Below are positions 15,456 to 22,707 of a stretch of 22,707 bases of DNA, piece after piece. Numbering within the stretch: the stretch's first letter is position 1; each line of letters starts with the position of its first letter. Position numbers and translations under genes: made by a program. Source of the DNA: Bacteroidales bacterium (GTDB lineage: Bacteria; Bacteroidota; Bacteroidia; Bacteroidales; F082); the NCBI GenBank assembly GCA_900769945.1, contig CAAGIO010000011.1, positions 1 through 22,707 on the forward strand, in the 5' to 3' direction. The notes beneath the pieces were generated by a model. The model was given only the letters and a program-made list of their open reading frames with translations, made no database searches and was not told the DNA's origin.

Positions 15456-16465
15456 AAGAGAAAATAGACAAAATATTAAATGACGTGAAGGCGTTCCAAG
15501 CCGAGAGCAAAGAGGCCTTGGAGAACTTCCGTATTGCTTACCTTAGCAAGAAAGGTGTGGTCACCGCCTTATTCAGCGACTTCAAACAGGTGGCACCGGA
15601 GATGCGTAAAGAGATTGGTATGAAACTCAATGAGTTGAAGACCACTATTCAGGACATCATCGATGAACAGCAGCAGAAGTTCGAGTGTCATTCCGAAAAC
15701 AAGACCGACCTCGACCTCAGTCTCCCTGTCGATGAGATGAAAGGCTCTCGTCACCCGCTATCAATAGTGAGAAACGAAATCAACGATATCTTCAAACGTC
15801 TCGGCTTCGTCGTGGCTGAAGGCCCTGAGGTGGAGGACGACTTCCATGTGTTCTCGGCATTGAATTTCCCACCCGACCACCCAGCACGTGATATGCAGGA
15901 CACCTTCTTCGTGACAAAGTCTCCTGACGTGGTGCTTCGTACACACACCTCAAGCGTTCAGGTGAGGGTCATGGAGAAAGGCAAACTCCCTATCCGTATC
16001 ATCGCACCCGGCAGAGTGTTCCGTAACGAGGCTATCTCGGCACGCGCACACTGCATCTTCCACCAGATAGAAGGACTGTATATTGATAAAAATGTCTCTT
16101 TCGCCGACCTGAAACAGACACTGTATCATTTCGTACAGGAGTATTTCGGCGAGGGAACAAAGGTACGTTTCCGCCCTTCATATTTCCCGTTCACCGAGAC
16201 TTCCGCAGAGATGGATATCTCCTGTAACATCTGCGGAGGTAAAGGCTGTAACATCTGCAAACATACCGGCTGGGTGGAGATTCTCGGCTGCGGCATCTGC
16301 GACCCTAACATCTTGAAAGCCTGTAATATAGACCCAGAAGAATATACAGGATTCGCCTTCGGTATGGGTATTGAACGTATCGCTATGTTGAAGTATCAAA
16401 TCAATGATTTGCGCCTCTTCTTCGAGAATGACCTGAGGTTCCTTGAGCAGTTTGAACAAGCTTAA
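15452..16465 (+). CDS. pheS: Phenylalanyl-tRNA synthetase alpha subunit
   Basis: This 337-residue catalytic subunit charges tRNA-Phe in an alpha2-beta2 complex with PheT. An N-terminal coiled-coil (about 1-85, rich in K and E) binds tRNA. The class II core follows: HPLSIVRNEINDIFKRLGF, VAEGPEVEDDFHVFSALNFP, DTFFVTKSPDVVLRTHTSSV, RVFRNEA, FRPSYFPFTETSAEMDISC (motif 2/3 region), and GFAFGMGIERIAMLKYQI (motif 3). The insertion CNICGGKGCNICKHTGW carries four cysteines and may bind zinc. pheT is not adjacent, so the two subunits are encoded apart, which is usual in this phylum. A perfect hairpin 27 bases after the stop ends the transcript. Confidence 0.97.
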   Translation: MKEKIDKILNDVKAFQAESKEALENFRIAYLSKKGVVTALFSDFKQVAPEMRKEIGMKLNELKTTIQDIIDEQQQKFECHSENKTDLDLSLPVDEMKGSRHPLSIVRNEINDIFKRLGFVVAEGPEVEDDFHVFSALNFPPDHPARDMQDTFFVTKSPDVVLRTHTSSVQVRVMEKGKLPIRIIAPGRVFRNEAISARAHCIFHQIEGLYIDKNVSFADLKQTLYHFVQEYFGEGTKVRFRPSYFPFTETSAEMDISCNICGGKGCNICKHTGWVEILGCGICDPNILKACNIDPEEYTGFAFGMGIERIAMLKYQINDLRLFFENDLRFLEQFEQA

Positions 16466-16492
16466 TATCGTATCTTTTGGGGAAAAGCATAT

Positions 16493-16524
16493 CACAGGCC
16501 GGATTCCTATGAATCCGGCCTGTG
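16493..16524 (+). terminator. Perfect 14-bp hairpin after pheS
   Basis: The arms cacaggccggattc (16493-16506) and its complement (16511-16524) enclose the loop ctat. It lies 27 bases after the pheS stop. There is no T-run downstream, but the GC-rich, mismatch-free stem makes it the evident end of the 12654-16465 transcription unit. Confidence 0.75.
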
Positions 16525-16629
16525 TCGTCGTATGAGCGATGAGGTCATAGAGCAATGATGAGTCTTGTTGTTGGCTTGCCGGAAGTGTCATCTATGCTTT
16601 GACTATCACAGATTTAGATATGCCTATTG

Positions 16630-16640
16630 TTAGCGGACAG
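16630..16640 (+). repeat. Copy 2 of dispersed 11-mer ttagcggacag
   Basis: This is the second copy of the 11-mer seen at 165-175, about 90 bases before the insertion sequence and after the pheS hairpin. It is followed by gcgttgattaataaac, partly resembling the sequence after copy 1. The stretch 16525-16700 otherwise holds no gene that I can support. Confidence 0.35.
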
Positions 16641-16700
16641 CATTAGCGTTGATTAATAAACTGTTTCTCCTGAATTAGATGGTGATGTTGGTAAAAACTA

Positions 16701-16708
16701 TATTTTTG
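16701..16708 (+). promoter_or_regulatory. -7 box reading into the insertion sequence (TATTTTTG)
   Basis: TATTTTTG followed by CAG is an exact TAnnTTTG match, pointing right and ending 13 bases before the proposed left end of the insertion sequence. It has no intact gene to serve on this side. It may be the orphaned promoter of the surface-protein operon now separated by the element. No TTTG -33 box is visible. Confidence 0.45.
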
Positions 16709-16738
16709 CAGATGGTTATTTTAGTCGCTCCTTAATTT

Positions 16739-18067
16739 CTACCTTTGGTACGCAACCTGGAGCATAGGCTGATATAGGTAGTTTAAAATTGTCATCCAAA
16801 AATCTGCAAAAAGATGCTTGAGTTTCCTCATCATCTTCATCAGATTCCATGCAGTAGCTGCCATCATGGCATTAATCGTTGACGATGCTTTGCCATAGAG
16901 ATAGTTATCCCGCATACGGTAGTCCGATTTCAGGTGGCCAAAGTGTGGCTCGATTCCCGCACGCCGTCTAAACGGATATCTGTTTTTTGATCTTTGATAT
17001 GCTGTGTCGCAGTTCTTAGGTTTACCAGGAAGGATAATCTTTACTCCTTTGATTTCCTTGGCTCCACGGCCACCTCGGTCGTATGCCAGTTCCTCGGGAA
17101 GTTTTAGATTATTGTCTTCCATTTGCGTGAGTAGCGGCTCAATGGTCTTACCATCATTTGGATTTCCCTCAAAAGCCCTTATCGCTACCACGATGCGGCT
17201 CTTGGCTGTGGTAATCATCCCAACCTTGTTGCCAAACTCATACGGGACACCTGCTTTGCCTTTCGCGATGCAGGTGGTATAGGGCTTATGCGTACTGTAA
17301 ATTTTATCTTTGCTCGTGCGCACCTGCTCCAAGATACGATGGTAGATTACCAAGATGTCTTTGTACCTCTCTTTTGCCTCTTCGCTAAGCAAACGCTCAA
17401 GCTCTCGCACCTGTCTTCCGGCTATCGTTTTTAACTGGCGCTGGGCAGAACGGGCAATCTTCCTACGCTTCGGATTCTGAGCATTATGCGTCTCACGCAT
17501 CAGATTCTTAGTCTTCTTCGTGTAAGTCTGACGCTGTTGGATGCCCTCCTTCTTAGCGATGCGATTGCAACCATCGACTACCTTCTTGTACAGTTTCGCA
17601 TCTGTCGGAAACGTGGTATTGTTGCCCTGGACGGTAGTGTCAGAGACGACTAACTTCTCCTCTGCATCCTTGCCATGGAGACGAATGCTGTACTGAAAGA
17701 TCTTGTTTACACCTTCCTCACCAATGCGTTTGCGGAAGTGAACAAAGTCGCTCGGATCGCACGGAAACTTAAACTGAAAGAACGCTTCTCCGCTAAAGTA
17801 CTGCATGTACGGATTGCACACCCATTCCTTAGCCAAGGTTTCATCGCCCAGATTGAAAAGATATTTCAACATCAGGCAACTGACCATCAGACGGATGGGG
17901 ACTGCATGTCTACCCCTCGCGGAGTACAAAGGAGCAAACTCCTTTTCAAAATACGACCAGTCTATTTGGTTTGACAGCAGAACCAACTCGTGGCTCATGT
18001 CAATGAAGCTGGACAACTGGGGACGGAATAGTTCCGGCTCTCTACGGGATGGTGATTTTCCTATCAT
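16739..18067 (-). CDS. IS5-family DDE transposase
   Basis: This 442-residue transposase mobilises the element by cut-and-paste chemistry. An N-terminal DUF772-like region contains RGRHAVPIRLMVSCLMLKYL and FRKRIGEEG. The DDE residues are probably D143 (VVSDTTVQGNNTTFPTD), D330 (LAYDRGGRG) and E373 (AGIEPHFGHLKSDYRM), all in family-typical surroundings. A basic region (KTKNLMRETHNAQNPKRRK) lies between the first two. The start at 18067 (MIGKSPSRRE) is chosen over an ATG 60 bases upstream (18127), because a TAACTTTG promoter box at 18101-18108 lies between them and the extra 20 residues look unlike a protein start. The frame is intact, so the element may still be active. Confidence 0.88.
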   Translation of the reverse strand: MIGKSPSRREPELFRPQLSSFIDMSHELVLLSNQIDWSYFEKEFAPLYSARGRHAVPIRLMVSCLMLKYLFNLGDETLAKEWVCNPYMQYFSGEAFFQFKFPCDPSDFVHFRKRIGEEGVNKIFQYSIRLHGKDAEEKLVVSDTTVQGNNTTFPTDAKLYKKVVDGCNRIAKKEGIQQRQTYTKKTKNLMRETHNAQNPKRRKIARSAQRQLKTIAGRQVRELERLLSEEAKERYKDILVIYHRILEQVRTSKDKIYSTHKPYTTCIAKGKAGVPYEFGNKVGMITTAKSRIVVAIRAFEGNPNDGKTIEPLLTQMEDNNLKLPEELAYDRGGRGAKEIKGVKIILPGKPKNCDTAYQRSKNRYPFRRRAGIEPHFGHLKSDYRMRDNYLYGKASSTINAMMAATAWNLMKMMRKLKHLFADFWMTILNYLYQPMLQVAYQR

Positions 18068-18100
18068 ACGAACTTGGATTTTCTGCAAGGTTTTCGAGTG

Positions 18101-18108
18101 CAAAGTTA
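18101..18108 (-). promoter_or_regulatory. -7 box of the transposase gene (TAACTTTG)
   Basis: The minus-strand TAACTTTG followed by CAC matches TAnnTTTG. Transcription would start near 18095, about 28 bases before ATG 18067 and downstream of the alternative ATG at 18127. The box therefore decides the transposase start. The -33 element is not clear. Confidence 0.55.
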
Positions 18109-18193
18109 CATAAAATTGTGGATACATGCAAGAAAAATCGCAATTATTTTATTGATAACCAAATATTTATACTAAATTTCAGTATCGACTATT

Positions 18194-20344
18194 GTAGGCT
18201 TCCAGCTGAAGTTCAAGATGCCTACAGCATTAAAATATATCCCTAACAGTGTGGAGCTGACATCACGCAAGACCGACCACATAGCCTTCGCCAACATGAG
18301 GAACGACACCTTAGTCATTATGGCATATTCCCCAAGCAACAGCGCGTTCAGCGGCGAGGACGGCGAGATACTATCGTTCAACGTAAAGATTGACGGCTCG
18401 TCAAATTACTATTATCTATATCCGAAACAGGTGGTGCTGTCGGACAACACCGCCACCAACGTCTTGTCGGACACCTATAGCGGCTACGTGAATGTCCGCA
18501 GTCCGCGTCTGTACTGTTCGAGCAGCATCGACATGGGTTCATATCCTGTGACAGACACCATAAAGAAGGAGTTCGATATAAGAAACAATGGCAACGCACA
18601 GCTTAGGATAGACAGTGTGAAGTTCGACAACGCATGGTTCACGGTATCGGACGAGCTTCCGATGACGCTATCTTCGTGGAGCACATCATATCTCCATATA
18701 AGGTACAAGGGAGAGACGGCGGGCGATGAGACTGCGATAATGCAGATATACTGCAACGACCCGAACGGGCGCATGAGGGTTGTCAATGCCACAGCCAACA
18801 CATACGAGCCCAACAGCCTGTCAATATCGATGGGAGAGGTGTCGGACAACCTTGATGTCGTCGCCAACATAGAGTTGGACAACTACAGTGACATCACGGC
18901 AATACAGGCCGACTTCACATATCCGTCGGAGAGCTACACGGTGAACAGCAGCGACTTCCATCTCAGTGCGCGATGCAGCAACCACAACATCAGTGCCACA
19001 CGCAAGAGCAGCAACACCTTTCGCATACTGATATTCTCGATGGGCAACACGCTGATAAGCGGGCATGAAGGCACCATAGTGAGTGTTAACATGCACCGTA
19101 ACGAGCAAGTGAGCGCAAGCGAGTACAACATCACGATGTCAAACATAGTGATAAGTAACGTCAACGGGGTGAACATGGCGTCGGGCGACAATCCGTCCAT
19201 GGGATTCAGCATACAGTCGAAGGCGGTGAGCAACGGCTGGAACTGGATTTCCACCAACATCAAGACGGAAGGTGCAGAAGGCCTTAACACTCTGCTGACA
19301 GCGATAGGCAGCAACGGTATCACACTCAAGTCACAGTCGTCATACCTCTCCTATTCAGGCAACGAATGGTACGGCAACATGGCCTCGATAAACAACGAGG
19401 AGATGTATATGGTGCAGATGGGAGACGCCGGCACGCTGAACATGGCGGGCGAAAGCCTTGTCACGGCAGAACACCCTATCAGCCTGACACCCGGCTGGTC
19501 ATGGATAGGCTACCCATCGAAGGAGAACGTAGCCATCAACGACGCCTTGTCGGGACTCACACCCGCAAACACCGACAAACTCGTCAACCAATCCACATAC
19601 GCCGAGTATTATCAAGGTGTGGGATGGTTGGGGACTCTCAACACACTGCAAGGTGGCGACGGGTATATGTACCTCAACAACAGCGCTAACACCGTCAGCC
19701 TCACCTACAGCAGCGGACAGAAAGACACGGCAGCGACAAGAGACACCACCGAGCTACATTGGAACCCTAACATACATCAGTTCCCGTTCAACATGACGGC
19801 AACATCGCTGCTGTTCATCAACGGTGAGGAAGTGAAGAGCCTTGATTACGAGGTGGGAGCCTTCTGTGGCGACGAATGCCGCGGTAGCGCAAGAGCCATC
19901 TATGTGGAGCCTCTCGACAAATACTTCTTCTTCTTGATGTTCCATGGAGAGGAAAACGACGAGTTCACCCTACGTCTTTACGACATCGCTACCGATGAAG
20001 AGTTAGACTGGACATCCGACAACCTTGCGGTGTTCCACGCCAACGCAAGCCTCGGGACAATATCCGAACCTTACATCATTGAATTCTTCAACACCGCCGA
20101 CATCACCGAGACAGCAATACATAACGCCATCTACCCGAACCCCGCAGGTAAAAGACAAGACTTAAAAATTAACGTCAGCAACACTACAAAAATCGAGATG
20201 TTCAACAGCACGGGAACGAAGATTTACGAGTGCTTCATTAACGGAGAAGGACACATCACCACTCCCGACACACAAGGCGTTTTTCTGATAAAATCAACAG
20301 CTGCCGACGGAACGACATCGTGCTACAAACTTATTGTTGAATAA
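18194..20344 (+). pseudogene. T9SS-exported multi-domain surface protein, 5'-truncated by the IS
   Basis: This is the remnant of a large surface protein whose first readable ATG is 18218 (708 residues). The frame continues upstream to the insertion-sequence edge as VGFQLKFK. From the ATG, residues 1-90 are the rest of a cohesin-like beta domain, ~100-195 resemble a choice-of-anchor D (HYDIN-type) domain, and ~197-325 are a second cohesin-like domain. Two GWxWI repeats follow (~340-415 and ~426-500), then a module (514-622) shared with the next gene, and a type A T9SS sorting domain (~637-708: AIYPNPAG, IEMFNSTGTKIY, GVFLIKS, YKLIVE). Signal peptide and N-terminus are gone, so any translated product cannot enter the Sec/T9SS route. 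The next gene follows after 14 bases. The original ligand or role is unknown. Confidence 0.8.
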
Positions 20345-20358
20345 TAAATCATTTTAAT

Positions 20359-22284
20359 ATGAAGAAACTGATATTTTTTCTAACATTACTCTCTTGCATG
20401 GGACTTGTTACTGCCCAAAACACATTGCCGAAACATTGGACCCCCGACATAAACACATATCCGTACACAATGACAATGACGAGTTATGTGGTCATCGACG
20501 AGGAGGATATTGAGAACCAAGACATAGAGGTGGCTCTCTTTGAAGGCGACATGTGCCTCACAGCCGAAAGGGCACTCTATTATGACAACGAACAATTCTC
20601 ACACCATTATTTTTGGTTCCTCTATCCTCATGGTGTCGATGGCATTACGATGACGTTCAGGGTATGGAACCATGCCACAAACTCAGAGATGGAGGTGACA
20701 TCCGACCCCGCCACAGTAACCTTCGAGACAAACGGCAGCCTTGGCACTATGGAAAACCCTTTCCGTATCAGTTTCACTACGAAAAGAAACTACACCTTTG
20801 TTAACAATGGCGACTGGAACAACAAGAACAACTGGCTCGACAACAGCGGCCACACTCCGTCCACAATGCCAGACCTCACAAACGAAGATGTAGTGATAAA
20901 CGCTAAAGCCATCATTCCCAAGGGCTATGCCGCTTCGGTAAAGAGCCTCACCATCAACGACGGCTTCTCCGTGACCGTCAACAAAAACGCCTCACTATCA
21001 GTGTCGGGCGAGATAAACAAGAACAACGACCCATCAGGACTCGTCCTTATCGACGGAGGACAAATCTTCCAGACAAACACCGGAGTGACCGCCACATTTA
21101 GAAAGGCCATCACCAACCCGACAGACTGGGAGCACTCCAAGGACGGATGGCAGTTCATCTCAAGCCCTATCAAAAACACCACTATCGAGAGCTTCACCTC
21201 TCAAGACCCCGACTACGACCTCTACATCTGGGACGGCACCGAAGATTATCCGTGGCGTAACTATAAGAACCCTGATAACGTTTCAAACTATGATGATTAT
21301 TTCGAACAATACCTGCATTGCGAGAACGAATACGGATATGGCTACCTCGCCTCTTATAAAAACACTACAACGGCAGTGTTCACCGGAGAACTTAGAACTT
21401 TAGATGCTGGGGGTTTTATGTTTGATGTTCCCACTTATTATAAAAATGGAACGTGGGAGAATCTTTATCTTTTAGGTAATCCATTTCCATTTGATATTCA
21501 ATCGTCCGACTTGGATAGGACAAATATTTCAACAGGTTTTGCCATAATCGACCCGGCGACCAACAGCATCGTTTACCAAAACAATGAAGGCATAATAAAG
21601 GCTGGTCAAGGGTTCTTCGTTCTGGCAACCGGAAAAAGACCTTCACTTTCCTATCCTAACAGTTCAAAGGAGGATAAGGGAGAAGCGAGGTATATTGACA
21701 TCACAGTGGAGGGCAGAAGCGGGCACGACAACGTGATATTAGACTTCAGCGGAAGCGAGAACGAGGGTTTCATAAAGTGCATGCCTGCCAACGACGACAT
21801 TGCGACAGTTTTCACTAAAAGCGACAGCAAGATGTACGGCATCAGCTGTTATGACGATGACACTGAAGAGATTACATTATGTTTCGATGCTAAGGAAGCC
21901 GGCTCTTACACCATGAAGATAAAGACGAAAGGAGACTTCAGCCACATTCATCTTCTCGACAAGATGACGGGAGAGGACATCGACATGCTCGTTGAGGACG
22001 AATACAAGTTCAAGGCGATGAGCAACGACAACATCTCGCGTTTCATCATCAGGCTATCCGACAAGGGCGAGGATAACGGGAGCCAGTTCGCATATCAGTC
22101 GGGCAAGCAGCTGTTCATCATCGGCAGCGGCAAGGTACAAGTCATTGATATGATGGGAAGAGTAGTCCTCAACACTACAGCTGACGGTCGTCCTTTAGAC
22201 ATATCTAACCTGAAGGAAGCAGCATATATTGTACGCCTGTCGGGTGAAAACAATGTTAAAACACAAAAAATCGTATTATTATGA
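20359..22284 (+). CDS. T9SS type A sorting-domain surface protein
   Basis: This 641-residue protein has a signal peptide (MKKLIFFLTLLSCMGLVTAQ). Residues 26-140 (KHWTPDINTYPYTMTMTSYV ... GSLGTMENPFRI) are homologous to the penultimate module of the upstream gene. Then come a beta-solenoid-like region (~148-260: GDWNNKNNWLDNSG, VKSLTINDGFSVTVN), a region with WQFISSPI and LYLLGNPFPFDIQ typical of Bacteroidales surface proteins, and a type A sorting domain (~575-641: KVQVIDMMGRVVLN, AAYIVRLSGE, QKIVLL). It should be exported by T9SS and fixed to the cell surface. Codons at 21391-21543 end mostly in A or T, unlike the rest. Its TGA overlaps the ATG of the small gene that follows. The specific function is unknown. 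Confidence 0.88.
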   Translation: MKKLIFFLTLLSCMGLVTAQNTLPKHWTPDINTYPYTMTMTSYVVIDEEDIENQDIEVALFEGDMCLTAERALYYDNEQFSHHYFWFLYPHGVDGITMTFRVWNHATNSEMEVTSDPATVTFETNGSLGTMENPFRISFTTKRNYTFVNNGDWNNKNNWLDNSGHTPSTMPDLTNEDVVINAKAIIPKGYAASVKSLTINDGFSVTVNKNASLSVSGEINKNNDPSGLVLIDGGQIFQTNTGVTATFRKAITNPTDWEHSKDGWQFISSPIKNTTIESFTSQDPDYDLYIWDGTEDYPWRNYKNPDNVSNYDDYFEQYLHCENEYGYGYLASYKNTTTAVFTGELRTLDAGGFMFDVPTYYKNGTWENLYLLGNPFPFDIQSSDLDRTNISTGFAIIDPATNSIVYQNNEGIIKAGQGFFVLATGKRPSLSYPNSSKEDKGEARYIDITVEGRSGHDNVILDFSGSENEGFIKCMPANDDIATVFTKSDSKMYGISCYDDDTEEITLCFDAKEAGSYTMKIKTKGDFSHIHLLDKMTGEDIDMLVEDEYKFKAMSNDNISRFIIRLSDKGEDNGSQFAYQSGKQLFIIGSGKVQVIDMMGRVVLNTTADGRPLDISNLKEAAYIVRLSGENNVKTQKIVLL

Positions 22285-22547
22285 GAAAGAAGTTCATTTT
22301 ATCGGCAATAATAACAGTTGTATTATCAATGCAGGTCTTTGGTCAGAGAGACACCTTCTTCAGCGACTGGATTGATGATAACAATGAGAGAATAGATAAC
22401 AACATTGAAATGCCCAACCTTCCAAACGCTCATGGCAGCAGCGATGACCAAGCTCCTGTAGGGTCCGGCACCATTATTCTCCTTGCGTTAGCGGCAGGCT
22501 ATGCGCTTGGGAAAAGAAAAGTCAATAATGATACACGGTCTTCATGA
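22281..22547 (+). CDS. Small exported protein with C-terminal membrane segment
   Basis: This 88-residue protein is translationally coupled to the T9SS gene (ATGA overlap at 22281-22284). It has a signal peptide, MRKKFILSAIITVVLSMQVF, cut near GQ. An acidic, Asn-rich linker follows (DDNNERIDNNIEMPNLPNAH). The C-terminus is APVGSG, then a small-residue hydrophobic stretch (TIILLALAAGYALG) and a basic cluster (KRK). That tripartite end resembles C-terminal sorting or anchor signals, and similar small proteins recur in Bacteroidales, often ending in a P-[IV]-x-G-G/S stretch before the membrane span. No catalytic motif is present. It may be an inner-membrane accessory of the surface proteins; this is inference. 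Confidence 0.75.
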   Translation: MRKKFILSAIITVVLSMQVFGQRDTFFSDWIDDNNERIDNNIEMPNLPNAHGSSDDQAPVGSGTIILLALAAGYALGKRKVNNDTRSS

Positions 22548-22632
22548 ACAGATGAAGCGAAAGTGGCATCCCACCATAATGATATTCATATTATCACTGT
22601 CCGGTAAAACTTTTGAAAAGAAAAAAAAGAAA

Positions 22633-22660
22633 GGGCTGAATCCATTTGTGGATTCAGCCC
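22633..22660. terminator. Perfect 12-bp hairpin, terminator
   Basis: The arms gggctgaatcca (22633-22644) and its complement (22649-22660) enclose a tttg loop. On the minus strand the stem is followed by a run rich in T (from 22632 leftward), making a canonical intrinsic terminator in that direction. On plus it can end the surface-protein operon, 85 bases after the small gene. The loop also holds the -33 box of the promoter at 22645-22675. Confidence 0.7.
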
Positions 22661-22675
22661 AAATTGTTATCTTTG
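22645..22675 (+). promoter_or_regulatory. Complete Bacteroidota promoter, TTTG-N19-TATCTTTG
   Basis: TTTG at 22645-22648, a 19-base spacer and TATCTTTG at 22668-22675 form the best consensus promoter in the window. It points right, with a start of transcription expected near 22682 and an ATG at 22701. Its -33 box lies in the loop of the terminator hairpin. Confidence 0.65.
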
Positions 22676-22700
22676 TTTTCACCACAAAATCTCGGATAAC

Positions 22701-22707
22701 ATGGGCA
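22701..22707 (+). CDS. Possible start of the next gene (partial)
   Basis: ATG-GGC-A begins about 19 bases after the predicted transcription start and runs off the window. M-G is compatible with the start of Bacteroidota IS4-type transposases, and the sequence ctgtccggtaaaac at 22598-22611 reminds me of their upstream ends. Two residues cannot identify the gene. Confidence 0.25.

Larger units (their letters stand above)
16722..18191 (-). mobile_element. IS5-type insertion sequence, about 1.47 kb
   Basis: This is a single-gene insertion sequence whose transposase lies on the minus strand. The proposed ends are imperfect inverted repeats: tagtcgctccttaatttc at 16722-16739 and, inward on minus, tagtcgatactgaaattt from 18191, with 13 of 18 identical. 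The right end abuts the frame of the truncated surface protein (VGFQLKF from 18194), which supports a boundary there. A clear target duplication is not visible, and the left flank does not continue the disrupted gene, so flanking DNA was probably deleted. The exact ends could be off by several tens of bases. Confidence 0.6.

Noticed and set aside
16679..16735. Short plus-strand frame reading MVMLVKTIFLQMVILVAP
   Set aside because: It contains the proposed promoter box and crosses the insertion-sequence edge; 18 residues are not evidence of a gene, though it superficially resembles a signal peptide.
18068..18127. Longer transposase start at 18127
   Set aside because: The TAACTTTG promoter box at 18101-18108 would lie inside the coding part, and the extra residues look unlike the family's N-terminus.

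Overview
The window looks like the chromosome of an anaerobic Bacteroidales-type bacterium (Bacteroidota), probably from a gut-like habitat. The evidence is TAnnTTTG promoter boxes with no clear Shine-Dalgarno sites, two proteins with C-terminal type IX secretion (T9SS) sorting domains, DUF4270 and DUF3109 proteins, a short glycogen-synthase-like protein typical of this phylum, and a topoisomerase I with GRFG-type C-terminal repeats instead of zinc fingers. No rRNA, tRNA or CRISPR array was seen.

Layout. (1) 1-2028 is an AT-richer, decaying accessory stretch: the tail of an unknown gene, a strong hairpin, a SAM methyltransferase gene broken by a one-base frameshift, and a secreted GH16 glucanase gene with two frameshifts and a lost 3' end. 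(2) 2029-6644 (minus) is a tight four-gene [FeFe]-hydrogenase operon, transcribed in this order: thioredoxin-like [2Fe-2S] protein, PAS-containing sensory (HydS-like, group C) hydrogenase, SpoIIE/PP2C phosphatase, and monomeric group B-like hydrogenase. (3) 7096-9414 (minus) is topA. (4) 9698-12576 (plus) is an overlapping four-gene operon: a DUF3109 Cys-cluster protein, then the lipoprotein, permease and ATPase of an SsuA/TauA/NMT1-type ABC importer. (5) 12654-16465 (plus) holds a GT5-like half protein, a DUF4270 lipoprotein, a secreted cyclophilin and pheS, closed by a perfect hairpin. (6) About 16722-18191 is an IS5-type insertion sequence with its transposase on minus. It has cut off the 5' end of a large T9SS surface protein. 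(7) 18194-22547 (plus) contains that truncated gene, a second T9SS protein sharing a ~110-residue module with it, and a small exported protein with a C-terminal membrane anchor. (8) 22548-22707 ends with a hairpin and an excellent promoter reading out of the window.

The most coherent system is the hydrogenase operon. A putative H2 sensor (L1 Cys replaced by Ala, PAS output) is translationally coupled to a phosphatase and co-transcribed with a probably catalytic hydrogenase. This suggests an H2- or redox-responsive phospho-signalling module. The most informative rearrangement is the IS-truncated surface-protein operon, which keeps a promoter on the far side of the element. All functional statements come from reading motifs by eye; no database search was run.
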